Below are positions 1-6,960 of a stretch of 7,230 bases of DNA, in pieces; position 1 is the first letter of the stretch, and each line of letters begins with the position of its first letter. The position numbers and the translations under genes are program-made. The notes under the pieces were generated by a model that had not been told where the DNA came from, searched no databases, and worked only from the letters and a program-made list of their open reading frames with translations. Source of the DNA: DASYQV01 sp036005125. Its GTDB lineage: Bacteria; Acidobacteriota; Vicinamibacteria; Vicinamibacterales; UBA2999. Location of the stretch: the NCBI GenBank assembly GCA_036005125.1, contig DASYQV010000019.1, positions 1 to 7,230 of the forward strand, given 5' to 3'.

Positions 1-48
1 AAGCGCGGGATCGCCACCCCCGGCGAACCGGAGCAGTCGCAGACGTGA
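1..48 (+). CDS. 3' end of an unidentified upstream gene
   Basis: Frame 1 is open from the window edge for 15 codons (KRGIATPGEPEQSQT) and ends at TGA 46-48. That stop overlaps the rnhB start codon in a GTGA arrangement, which is typical of translationally coupled genes in one operon. In many bacteria the gene before rnhB is rplS (ribosomal protein L19), and a basic stretch followed by a loose acidic/proline tail could be an L19 C-terminus. The visible residues are too few to identify the product, so the L19 idea is inference from common gene order. Confidence 0.45.
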   Translation, partial: KRGIATPGEPEQSQT

Positions 49-686
49 GACACCGCCGCCCATCGCTGAAACGCGAGGCGGCGTTGTGGTGCGAAGGTCG
101 CAGTATCGTCGCCGGTATCGATGAAGTCGGCCGCGGCCCCCGGGCTGGTCCAGTGGTGGCCGCGGCCGTCGTGTTTCCGATGGGTGCCAAGCCGATCCGC
201 GGACTCGACGACTCGAAGGTGCTTTCGGCCGTCCAGCGCCAGAAGTTCGCCGTCAAGATCCGCGAGCGGGCATTCGCCGTCGCGGTGGGCGCCGCGAGCG
301 TCCGCGAAATCGACCGACTCAACATCCGCCGCGCGTCGATTCTCGCGATGGAGCGGGCGCTGCGGCGGCTCGGCTTCGTTCCGGCACACGTCCTCGTGGA
401 CGGCTTGCCGTGCCCCGAGCTCGGCTGCGAGCACGAAGCCATCGTCGACGGCGATGCCCGCTGTCACTCGATCGCGGCGGCTTCCGTGATCGCGAAGGTG
501 TTGCGTGACTATCTCATGGACCGGCTCGCGGCGCGCCACCCCGGCTACTTCTGGGAAACGAACAAAGGTTACGCAACGCCCGAGCACCTCGACGCGATTC
601 AGCGCCTCGGTCCCACCCGTCACCACCGCTACAGCTTCGAGCCGGTCGCCCAGATCGAGTTGTTAACGATTTCGGCTGCGACGTAA
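45..686 (+). CDS. rnhB: Ribonuclease HII
   Basis: Ribonuclease HII cuts the RNA strand of RNA/DNA hybrids and nicks 5' of single ribonucleotides embedded in DNA, starting ribonucleotide excision repair in the cytoplasm. The 213-residue protein has the usual length and all family motifs: GIDEVGRG at 24-31 with the first two metal-binding acids D26 and E27, DDSKVLS near 55-61, LVDG with D119, and GDARCHSIAAAS with D137. D119 and D137 are 18 residues apart, as expected from the family. NKGYATPEHL at 173-182 carries the conserved Tyr 176, next to the HHRYSF segment. The GTG start is chosen because it overlaps the previous gene's stop (GTGA) and places the GIDEVG motif at a normal distance. No strong ribosome-binding site is visible, consistent with coupled translation. 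The 3' end overlaps the convergent polX gene by 24 bp. Confidence 0.95.
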   Translation: MRHRRPSLKREAALWCEGRSIVAGIDEVGRGPRAGPVVAAAVVFPMGAKPIRGLDDSKVLSAVQRQKFAVKIRERAFAVAVGAASVREIDRLNIRRASILAMERALRRLGFVPAHVLVDGLPCPELGCEHEAIVDGDARCHSIAAASVIAKVLRDYLMDRLAARHPGYFWETNKGYATPEHLDAIQRLGPTRHHRYSFEPVAQIELLTISAAT

Positions 687-2390
687 TCCCTTCAAAAACT
701 CCGGCGTCGGCCGCGTGTTGAGGATGTCGGCCGCGGTCAGTCCCGCGCGCCGCGCCACCGCGACGGCGAAGCGCATGAACCCCAGCTCCCGCTGGTTGTG
801 CGCGTCCGTGGAAAGCACGAAGCGGACGCCGTGCGCTTTGGCGGCCGCGGCCAGTGTGTCCGGCAAGTCGAGGCGCTCGCTGCCGTTGATCTCGAGCAGG
901 CACTTCGCATTGGCCGCGGCCTTCGCCACCACGTCAAAGTCGAGCGGATAGGAAGGACGCACCGGCACGATCCGGCCGGTCGGGTGGCCGATGGCATCCA
1001 CCCAGCGGTTCTCGATCGCGGCGAGCAACCGGTCCGTGAGTTGGCGCTCGCTTTGCTTCAGGCCGTAGTGAATCGTGGCCACCACGTAATCCGCTTCGGC
1101 AAGCACATCGTCGGGCAGATCGAGCTTCCCGCTTTCCCGAATGTCCATTTCGACACTCTTCAGAACGCGGATGCCACGGAGCCGTCCGTTGAGGCGGTCG
1201 ATCTCTTTCCACTGGGCGCGCAGCTCAGCGGGACTCTGTCCAGCCACCGACATGCGCGGAGAATGATCCGTGATGGCGATGTAGGCGTAGCCGAGCGAGC
1301 GGGCGCCCTCGACCATTTCGGCCAGCGTCGCCTTACCGTCACTCGCGTCGGTGTGCATCTGGAGGTCGCCGCGGATGTGCTCGAGGGTGACGAGCGCCGG
1401 AAGCTTGTGTTCTCGTGCGAGCGTGATCTCATCGCGGCCTTCGCGCAGCTCCGGTGGTATCCAGTCGAGGCCGAGGGCGGCGTACACTTCCTCCTCGGTA
1501 CGACCGGCGATGCATTTCGAGCCGCGGTACAGCCCGTACTCGTTCAGCTTGAGCTGCTTCGCCTGAGCAATTTTCCGCAGCTCGATATTGTGCGCCTGCG
1601 AGCCGGTGAAGTACTGCAGCGCCGCGCCGAAACAGGCGGGCTCGACGACTCGCAGGTCCACCTGGAGTCCGCTGGAGAGCCGCACGGTTGAGCGCGTGTC
1701 TCCCTGCGATGCGACGTGGGTAACCTCGCTGAAGCGGCCGAACCGCTCCATCACCGCCGCCGGATTGGCGCAGCTGACCACGATGTCGAGATCGCCGATG
1801 GTCTCGCGGCGGCGCCGGAAGCTGCCCGCGACCTCGATCGCATCGATGCCTCCGCCCTCCTTCAGGTATTCCACCAGTGCCCGGGCATACTGCTCGGCCT
1901 CATGCAGCACCATGCGGCTCTGGGTTGGCCCGGTGCTCCCTCCGGCGACCCCTTCGCGAATCTTTTCCAGCAGCTTGGGACCGAATCCGCCGAGCTTGGC
2001 GAGCTTGCCCGCGTCGAGCGCCCGCTTCAGGTCCGCCACGCTGTTCACCTTGAGCTTGTCGTGAAACAGCTTGACGCGTTTGGGCCCGAGACCCGGAATG
2101 CGCAGCAGCTCGAGCAAGCCCGGCGGGACGGTGGCAGCGAGTTGCTGGCGTTGCGGCAGGGTACCGGTCTCGACCAGCGCCGTGATTTCCTTTGCGATTC
2201 CGCCGCCGATCCCGGGCAGATCGGTCAGATCGAACGCACCGCCGGTCACGAGCTCGGCGATGGGATCGGGATGATCGGCAACCGTGCGGGCCGCGTTGCG
2301 ATACGCCCGCACGCGGAATGGATTGGCGGCGGAGATCTCGAGCAGATCGGCGACGTCAGTGAGGAGGCGGGCGATTTCGGCGTTCTGCAT
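663..2390 (-). CDS. polX: DNA polymerase X with C-terminal PHP domain
   Basis: This is a bacterial/archaeal-type family X DNA polymerase, a gap-filling repair enzyme, fused to a PHP metal-dependent phosphoesterase that in characterised relatives gives 3'-5' exonuclease and AP-site processing activity. At 575 aa it matches the length of known bacterial PolX proteins. The N-terminal 8-kDa-like domain (about 1-90) and following region carry helix-hairpin-helix motifs at LPGIGGGIAKEI (58-69), IPGLGPKRVKLF (98-109) and LGGFGPKLLEKI (133-144). The palm has GS at 189-190, catalytic D200 and D202 in IGDLDIVV, and D245 in LQVDLRVV. The PHP domain (about 340-560) shows GDLQMHTDASDG, TDHSP (H376), VEMD (E414), TIHYG (H441), IGHPTG (H469) and STDAHN (D529, H531). 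The first residue of the PHP HxH motif is Gln (Q344) rather than His, a variant I recall in other bacterial PolX. The ATG at 2388-2390 gives a complete N-terminal domain; its upstream ribosome-binding site is weak. Confidence 0.95.
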   Translation of the reverse strand: MQNAEIARLLTDVADLLEISAANPFRVRAYRNAARTVADHPDPIAELVTGGAFDLTDLPGIGGGIAKEITALVETGTLPQRQQLAATVPPGLLELLRIPGLGPKRVKLFHDKLKVNSVADLKRALDAGKLAKLGGFGPKLLEKIREGVAGGSTGPTQSRMVLHEAEQYARALVEYLKEGGGIDAIEVAGSFRRRRETIGDLDIVVSCANPAAVMERFGRFSEVTHVASQGDTRSTVRLSSGLQVDLRVVEPACFGAALQYFTGSQAHNIELRKIAQAKQLKLNEYGLYRGSKCIAGRTEEEVYAALGLDWIPPELREGRDEITLAREHKLPALVTLEHIRGDLQMHTDASDGKATLAEMVEGARSLGYAYIAITDHSPRMSVAGQSPAELRAQWKEIDRLNGRLRGIRVLKSVEMDIRESGKLDLPDDVLAEADYVVATIHYGLKQSERQLTDRLLAAIENRWVDAIGHPTGRIVPVRPSYPLDFDVVAKAAANAKCLLEINGSERLDLPDTLAAAAKAHGVRFVLSTDAHNQRELGFMRFAVAVARRAGLTAADILNTRPTPEFLKGLRRSRNR

Positions 2391-2407
2391 CGCCTGAAAA
2401 CTAAGGC

Positions 2408-2436
2408 TTGCGGAGGTTCTTCACGGGTGATACGCT
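2408..2436 (+). promoter_or_regulatory. Weak candidate promoter for the TonB-dependent receptor
   Basis: In the 90-bp divergent gap, TTGCGG (2408-2413) and TACGCT (2431-2436) stand 17 bp apart. They match the sigma-70 -35 and -10 consensus at the most conserved positions only. Transcription would start near 2443, giving a leader of about 38 nt before the ATG. The match is weak and promoter preferences of this lineage are not known to me. Confidence 0.2.
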
Positions 2437-2468
2437 AGCCGTCCCGAAACATCCACACCCTTCCCGTC

Positions 2469-2473
2469 GGAGG
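2469..2473 (+). promoter_or_regulatory. Shine-Dalgarno site of the TonB-dependent receptor
   Basis: GGAGG lies 7 nt upstream of the ATG at 2481. It fixes the start codon just before a clear signal peptide and is the strongest ribosome-binding site in the window. Confidence 0.75.
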
Positions 2474-2480
2474 CCGAAGC

Positions 2481-5462
2481 ATGCTGCGCAAGCTTCTTGG
2501 ACCGCTGGTCCTGGCTCTCGCGTTTCCGGTTGTCATCGCTGCACAATCACAGGCTACCACAGGCATTATCCGCGGCACCGTCACCGATCCGTCCGGCACG
2601 CCGGTCGCCGGCGCGACAGTCACGCTGCGCGAGACGCAAACCGGTTTCCAGCGCCAGATTGCGACCAACGAGCGCGGTATTTTTGTCGCATCGCTGATGC
2701 CGCTAGGCACGTACGACGTGACGACACGCGCCGTCGGCTACAGTGAGACGCGCCGCACCGGCGTGCGCGTGAGCGTCGGTGAGACGGTGAACCTGACGCT
2801 GCCGCTCGCCGCGGTGCAGCTCCAGGCTGTGGTGGTCGAGGCGACGCAGTCCGTCGTCGAGGCGACGAGAATCGAAAGCTCGACGCGTCTGCCCGACGCC
2901 GCCGTCTCGCGCCTCCCGAACAACGGCCGCAACTACCTGAACCTGACGCTGCTCACGCCGAACGTGGCGATCGTGCAGGGTCCCGACGGCGACGAGCTCT
3001 CGATTGGCGGGCAGAAGGGGATTCACAACAACGTCTCGGTGGATGGCGCCGACTTCAACAATCCGTTCTTCGGGGAGCAGCGCGGCGGCCAGCGTCCGCC
3101 CTTCACGTTCAACCTGGACGCGGTGCAGGAGATCGTGGTCACGTCCTCGGGCGCCAGCGCCGAGTTCGGACGCTCCTCCGGCGGCTTCGTGAACGTCGTG
3201 ACGAAGTCCGGTACCAATCAGCTGCACGGGTCGTTGCACTACTATGGGAAGGACGGCGCGCTGTCCGGCACGGCGCGGCATGGCACCCAGTCGCTGTCGC
3301 CCGATTTCACCCAGCACCAATTCGGATTCACCCTCGGTGGGCCGATCAAGCGTGACCGCGCGTTCTTCTTCGTCGCCTACGATCAGCAGATCTACGACGA
3401 GATCAAGCAAACCAATCCCAACCGCATCGATCCCCTCTTGCGAGCCTGGATGGATACGGCGTACGGCGGGGCGCTGGCGAACGACTACGGGCCGATCGCG
3501 CGCACGAACGATGCGCGGGCGCTGCTCGCCAAATTCGACCTGCGGCTCTCCGACCGGCACCACGCATCGCTCAAGTACAACTACACCTGGTCGGAACAGC
3601 AGAACGGCACGTTCGATTTCGATCACTGGGCGCGCAGCGCCAACGGTCTCGAGCAGGATCACTCCAACGCGGTGAACGGCAGCTTGGTGTCGTACCTGAC
3701 GCCGAGCGTGGCCAACGAGTTCCGCTTCCAGTACTCGCGTGAGGATCGGCCGCGGCCCTACGACGGACCACGCAGTGCCGCACTCGGGCCCAACCGTGTG
3801 GACGGCGGCGCGCGGCCGTTCCCCGACATCGCGATGGACTTCGCGAACGGCTATCGGTTCGGCATGCCGTTCTTCCTGCCGATCGATTACTACGACACGC
3901 GCGTGCAGTTGTTGGACAATATCTCGCTGGCTCGCGGCAACCACTTCTTCAAGGCGGGTTTCGAGTACAACAAGCTGCACTCGATTCAGACGTTCGTCGG
4001 GTTCGCGAACTCCCGCTACATCTTCGCCTCGGTGCCGGCGTTCCTCGCGTTCGCGGACTCCGGCGACACCAGCGGGCTATTACTGTACCTCCAACAAGCC
4101 GGTGTAGGTCGCTCCGTCCGCGAGGCGGGCACGCAGGATATTCCGCAGACCGAGTACGCACTCTATCTCCAGGACACCTGGAAGCCCAACCCCAAGTGGA
4201 CGTTCAACTACGGGCTCCGCTGGGAGGCGCAGATCCAGGCGGATCCGATCACGCCGCCATCGCAAGTGTTTTACAATCCGTTCATTGGCCAGACGCGGAC
4301 CCGTGTGGGCTACACCGGGGACTCGGTCGTGAGCACGTTCCCCTCCGACGGCACCATTCCGTCCGATAAGAACATGTTGCAGCCGCGCGTGGGGTTTGCG
4401 TATGACCCGGGCGGGGATGGCCGTCGGGTGGTGCGCGGCAGTGCCGGCCTGTACTTCGCCCGCATTCCGGGACTCAACCTCGCGTCGAGTCGGAGCACGA
4501 ACGGCTCGATCGGAATGACGTATTCCAACTTCAACAGCCCCGTGGTGCCGGGTTTTGGAAGCCAGCTTCCCGACAGTGTCGCCCCCAGTGCCGTGTACCA
4601 CCCCGACGTTTTTGTGTTCGACAAGAACTTTCGCAATCCGCGCACACTCAACGCGACCCTCAGCTATGAGTGGCAGGTCGGCAGCGATTTGGGCGCCTTG
4701 ATCAGCTACACGCATTCGCGCACCGATCGGCTGACCCGATTCATCAACCGCAACGACGTCGTGTTCGGCTCTCCCTGGATCTCGGGACTGAATTCTCCTG
4801 TTGACACGAATGGTGTTGTCACGCTGACCACGGTGGAGTCGAGTGCCAAGTCCCGCTACAACGGCATCACGGTGGGCTTGAAGCGCGTGCTCGACCCGAA
4901 CTTCCAGTTCCAGGTGAACTACACGCTGTCGTGGGACAAGTCCGACGACGACAACGAGCGCGATCCCTTCACCTTCCGCTACGCGCGGGCCGACAATCTC
5001 GAGCCCGACTACGGCTATAGCGATCGCGATCAGCGCCATCGGTTCAACGGGTGGATGGTCGCGCACATCGGCGGCGGGTTGTACCTGAACAACCGGGTGA
5101 GCATCTACTCGGCGCAGCCGATGTCGGCGAGCTGCGGGCCGAGCCCGTTCAGCCCGTTCGCGCCGCCGAAGGGTCAGCGCGCCACAGCGGCCGCGGACCG
5201 CAACTGCCCGGACTCGACGGTGCTGCAACGGAACACGCTGCGGAAAGACAACGCCTACTTCTCGTGGGACGTCGGGGTGACCTGGCCGTTCAACGTCGGG
5301 AGCGGACGCGTCGAGCTGATCGCGCAGATGTTCAACGTCCTCGGCTCGGACAACTTCCGGGATCCGACTACCGGCAGCCCGTTGTTCAACTTCGATGGCA
5401 CGTTCCGCAGCGGCCTCGGCGATCCGCAGCAGACGCAGATCGGATTGCATTGGGTATTCTGA
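2481..5462 (+). CDS. Oar-like TonB-dependent outer-membrane receptor
   Basis: This 993-residue protein is a TonB-dependent receptor of the Oar-like class, an outer-membrane beta-barrel with a plug whose ligand cannot be read from sequence. A signal peptide (MLRK plus a hydrophobic stretch, probably cleaved near A21/Q22) precedes a carboxypeptidase-regulatory-like beta-sandwich at about 28-110 (GIIRGTVTDPSGTPVAGATV, GTYDV). QAVVVEAT (115-122) resembles a TonB box. The plug covers about 130-250, with RLPNNGRNYLNLTLL, VDGADFNNPFF and NVVTKSGTNQLHG. The remaining 740 residues have the alternating aromatic pattern of barrel strands and end in GLHWVF, with the C-terminal Phe that outer-membrane assembly favours. 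The only two cysteines, C885 and C909, bracket a Pro-rich stretch late in the barrel and may form a disulfide in an outer loop. The start is set by GGAGG 7 nt upstream. The gene stands alone and ends before a strong terminator. The substrate (peptide, glycan, metal complex) is unknown. Confidence 0.93.
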   Translation: MLRKLLGPLVLALAFPVVIAAQSQATTGIIRGTVTDPSGTPVAGATVTLRETQTGFQRQIATNERGIFVASLMPLGTYDVTTRAVGYSETRRTGVRVSVGETVNLTLPLAAVQLQAVVVEATQSVVEATRIESSTRLPDAAVSRLPNNGRNYLNLTLLTPNVAIVQGPDGDELSIGGQKGIHNNVSVDGADFNNPFFGEQRGGQRPPFTFNLDAVQEIVVTSSGASAEFGRSSGGFVNVVTKSGTNQLHGSLHYYGKDGALSGTARHGTQSLSPDFTQHQFGFTLGGPIKRDRAFFFVAYDQQIYDEIKQTNPNRIDPLLRAWMDTAYGGALANDYGPIARTNDARALLAKFDLRLSDRHHASLKYNYTWSEQQNGTFDFDHWARSANGLEQDHSNAVNGSLVSYLTPSVANEFRFQYSREDRPRPYDGPRSAALGPNRVDGGARPFPDIAMDFANGYRFGMPFFLPIDYYDTRVQLLDNISLARGNHFFKAGFEYNKLHSIQTFVGFANSRYIFASVPAFLAFADSGDTSGLLLYLQQAGVGRSVREAGTQDIPQTEYALYLQDTWKPNPKWTFNYGLRWEAQIQADPITPPSQVFYNPFIGQTRTRVGYTGDSVVSTFPSDGTIPSDKNMLQPRVGFAYDPGGDGRRVVRGSAGLYFARIPGLNLASSRSTNGSIGMTYSNFNSPVVPGFGSQLPDSVAPSAVYHPDVFVFDKNFRNPRTLNATLSYEWQVGSDLGALISYTHSRTDRLTRFINRNDVVFGSPWISGLNSPVDTNGVVTLTTVESSAKSRYNGITVGLKRVLDPNFQFQVNYTLSWDKSDDDNERDPFTFRYARADNLEPDYGYSDRDQRHRFNGWMVAHIGGGLYLNNRVSIYSAQPMSASCGPSPFSPFAPPKGQRATAAADRNCPDSTVLQRNTLRKDNAYFSWDVGVTWPFNVGSGRVELIAQMFNVLGSDNFRDPTTGSPLFNFDGTFRSGLGDPQQTQIGLHWVF

Positions 5463-5565
5463 CGGACGGTCGGACTGTCGGACGGTTGGACTGAAGATGA
5501 GAGCGGGCCCGAGGAGATCGGGCCCGTTTTCGTGTCCATCCGTCCAACGGTCCGACGGTCCGTCA
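5460..5565. repeat. Inverted repeat of 8-nt tandem units, anchored on two stop codons
   Basis: The left arm (5460-5491) and right arm (5534-5565, read on the minus strand) are each 32 nt and match at 28 of 32 positions. Each arm consists of four 8-nt units ending in GGAC; the first unit is TGACGGAC in both. The left arm begins with the TGA stop of the receptor gene, and the right arm begins with the TGA stop of the methyltransferase gene. The 42 nt between the arms contain a separate terminator hairpin. The arms could pair as a long extension of that terminator stem in RNA, or extrude as a cruciform in DNA. Confidence 0.85.
5504..5530 (+). terminator. Rho-independent terminator after the TonB-dependent receptor
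   Basis: A perfect 9-bp stem (CGGGCCCGA at 5504-5512 with TCGGGCCCG at 5518-5526) closes a 5-nt loop (GGAGA) and is followed by TTTT at 5527-5530. It lies 42 nt after the receptor stop. Read on the minus strand the hairpin lacks a clean T-run, so it is a good terminator only for the plus-strand gene, although the stem could still slow transcription from the methyltransferase side. Confidence 0.88.
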
Positions 5566-6441
5566 GTCAGACCGTTGCAGCAGCACCACGCCGGAGAACC
5601 GTTTGAACTGTTCGCGCCGCTTTTTGGACGCGAACAGGGCGAGCGCCCTCCACAGCCACGCCATCTTCGGCGCGCGCTTCAGGCGCAGCGCCGCTTCGAA
5701 AATCGCGTGGTATTCCGCTTCGGCCCACCCGGCGGGCGCGAAGAAGCCGGTCCCTTCTGCCGGTGCGAACAGCATCGGTGCGTTGCCTGACCGCAGCTGA
5801 TTTCCCCAGCTGCGCTTCAGCCACTCGAGCAGCGCGGGAGAGCCGAGGTCGATCAGCCACCAGCGAAACGCCGGTTGAGCGGCCAAGTCTTGGGCGAGGG
5901 CCAGGACGTCTTCCGGCTTGAGATAGACCAGGAGACCCTCCGCGATCACCAGTACGCGCTTGGCCTTCGCGCCGACGCGCTGGAAGAGCGTGCGTCGCAC
6001 GGCAGGATCGGTGAGGTCGGCTCGGACGAACTCCACCCGGCAGCGGGGCCGCTCGCCGGCGAGTGCCGCTTCCTTATAGGAGAGGATTCCCTCGAGGTCC
6101 ACATCGATCCAGTGGACCGTCGGAGGAAGGTCCAGGCGATAGGCACGCACGTCGAGGCCGGCCGCAAGGTTCAGCACGGTGTCCACGCTTTGCTCAGTGA
6201 CCAAACGCATGACGATGTCGTCCATCACCGCGGTGCGGACGATCATCGGCCATGCCCACTTCCGACCTTGAGGCATCGAAGCCAGTATCTGCTCGCCCGC
6301 GGGCCCCGCCAATCGGCGCGCGTACGGATCGCGGAACAGAGCGTCTCGGCGCTCGCTCTCTATAGCGCGGTACATGGCTACCCACCGCGCCGTGTCCGAG
6401 ACGCTGGTGATGGGATTTGGGGACGGGGTGCTCACTGACAT
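5563..6441 (-). CDS. Class I SAM-dependent methyltransferase, LCM/COG3315 family
   Basis: The 292-residue product belongs to the leucine-carboxyl-methyltransferase-like family of putative S-adenosylmethionine-dependent methyltransferases. Members from bacteria are mostly of unknown substrate, including O-methyltransferases tied to secondary metabolites. Diagnostic features in order are SVSDTARWVAMYRAIESER near 13-31, FRDPYARRLAG at 36-46, SAM-binding motif I VLNLAAGLDVRAYRLDLP at 89-106, the acidic strand-2 end WIDVDL (D113, D115), VRADLTD at 139-145, and IAEGLLVYL at 167-175. The last third is rich in Arg, Lys and Trp. The ATG at 6439-6441 leaves the usual short leader before SVSDTAR. No Shine-Dalgarno sequence precedes it, because the repeat array at 6442-6529 abuts the start codon; an in-frame TGA inside that array closes the frame about 30 nt upstream. 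The start, or its transcription signals, may therefore have been altered by that array. The 3' end overlaps the right arm of the inverted repeat by the stop codon. Confidence 0.9.
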   Translation of the reverse strand: MSVSTPSPNPITSVSDTARWVAMYRAIESERRDALFRDPYARRLAGPAGEQILASMPQGRKWAWPMIVRTAVMDDIVMRLVTEQSVDTVLNLAAGLDVRAYRLDLPPTVHWIDVDLEGILSYKEAALAGERPRCRVEFVRADLTDPAVRRTLFQRVGAKAKRVLVIAEGLLVYLKPEDVLALAQDLAAQPAFRWWLIDLGSPALLEWLKRSWGNQLRSGNAPMLFAPAEGTGFFAPAGWAEAEYHAIFEAALRLKRAPKMAWLWRALALFASKKRREQFKRFSGVVLLQRSD

Positions 6442-6529
6442 CCAACGTAACGGCGTCGAAGAAAGGCGTCAAAAAGAACTGCGTCAAAAGAAACTACGTC
6501 AAAAAGAAAACCGTGAAAAATCGACCGTC
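6442..6529 (-). repeat. Left array of GACG-cored 13-15-nt tandem units
   Basis: Read on the minus strand, six degenerate units each begin with GACG (one with CACG) at 6529, 6515, 6500, 6485, 6470 and 6457, spaced 14, 15, 15, 15 and 13 nt. Typical units are CACGGTTTTCTTTTT and GACGCAGTTCTTTTT; the outermost contains GTTAC. The array is far richer in A/T than its surroundings. Its inner end contains the stop codon of the four-helix gene and its outer end touches the methyltransferase start codon. It is inverted relative to the array at 6961-7058. Confidence 0.88.
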
Positions 6530-6896
6530 ACCTGTCTGGCGGAGGGTACTTGTAGAGTCGATTGATCATCTTGAGAACCAGGATTGTGCGACTCTGGAGG
6601 GAGCGGATCATCGCTCGCTGCTGCTCAGACTGAGGTTCCATAAGACGAAGCTGTGTTAACGTTTCCTGGGCTGAACCGCGCGCGTGCAAAAGGAAGCGGC
6701 GGAAGTCGGGAACACTATCACGGCCACATCCTTCGGCGATGTTAGAGCCAATTGAGAGAGATGCCCGTACCAGCTGATCGCCGCGTACGTAGGCCCCCGG
6801 TCCCCGAAAGCTCTTGGCGAGCACCGTACACCCTTTTGCCACGCCTTGGGCGACCTGCATGACGCGGAGGGTCTTGGGGTTCGCGCGAAGCACCAT
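6528..6896 (-). CDS. Four-helix-bundle protein, 23S rRNA intervening-sequence (S23/IVP) family
   Basis: The 122-residue product matches the small helical family first named from open reading frames in 23S rRNA intervening sequences and related to the Avd accessory protein of diversity-generating retroelements. The signature is RASLSIGSNIAEGCGRDS (44-61) followed by DFRRFLLHARGSAQETLTQL (64-83), corresponding to the family pattern of SI-SNIAEG-GR then F-RFL--A-GS--E--TQL. The protein is predicted to form antiparallel helices and, in studied members, pentameric basic barrels that bind nucleic acid. The N-terminal helix is about 8-30 and the last about 90-117. The ATG at 6894-6896 is chosen because an in-frame TGA lies 13 codons upstream and the N-terminal helix is complete; no good ribosome-binding site is seen. 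The TGA stop is part of the first unit of the left repeat array. The gene is co-directional with the methyltransferase, so they could share a transcript. Its function outside rRNA is unknown. Confidence 0.88.
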   Translation of the reverse strand: MVLRANPKTLRVMQVAQGVAKGCTVLAKSFRGPGAYVRGDQLVRASLSIGSNIAEGCGRDSVPDFRRFLLHARGSAQETLTQLRLMEPQSEQQRAMIRSLQSRTILVLKMINRLYKYPPPDR

Positions 6897-6960
6897 CCCA
6901 CACCATGGCTCCAGCTGGGTCCTGGTTTGTGATCATTTTCCCGCCCGAAGTGCCTATTTA

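Noticed and set aside
798..2438. Long plus-strand frames (798-1691 and 1716-2438) opposite polX
   Set aside because: They lie entirely or almost entirely over the well-supported PolX coding sequence, show low-complexity His/Arg/Ala composition and have no motif.
2703..5450. Long open frames on the minus strand (2703-3980 and 4080-5450) opposite the receptor gene
   Set aside because: Their translations are Arg/Val/His-rich with no recognisable domain, while the plus-strand frame has a signal peptide, plug and barrel. High-GC third-position bias commonly keeps the opposite frame open.
6528..6896. Diversity-generating retroelement accessory gene (avd)
   Set aside because: The protein family is related, but no reverse transcriptase, template repeat or variable repeat is visible in the window.
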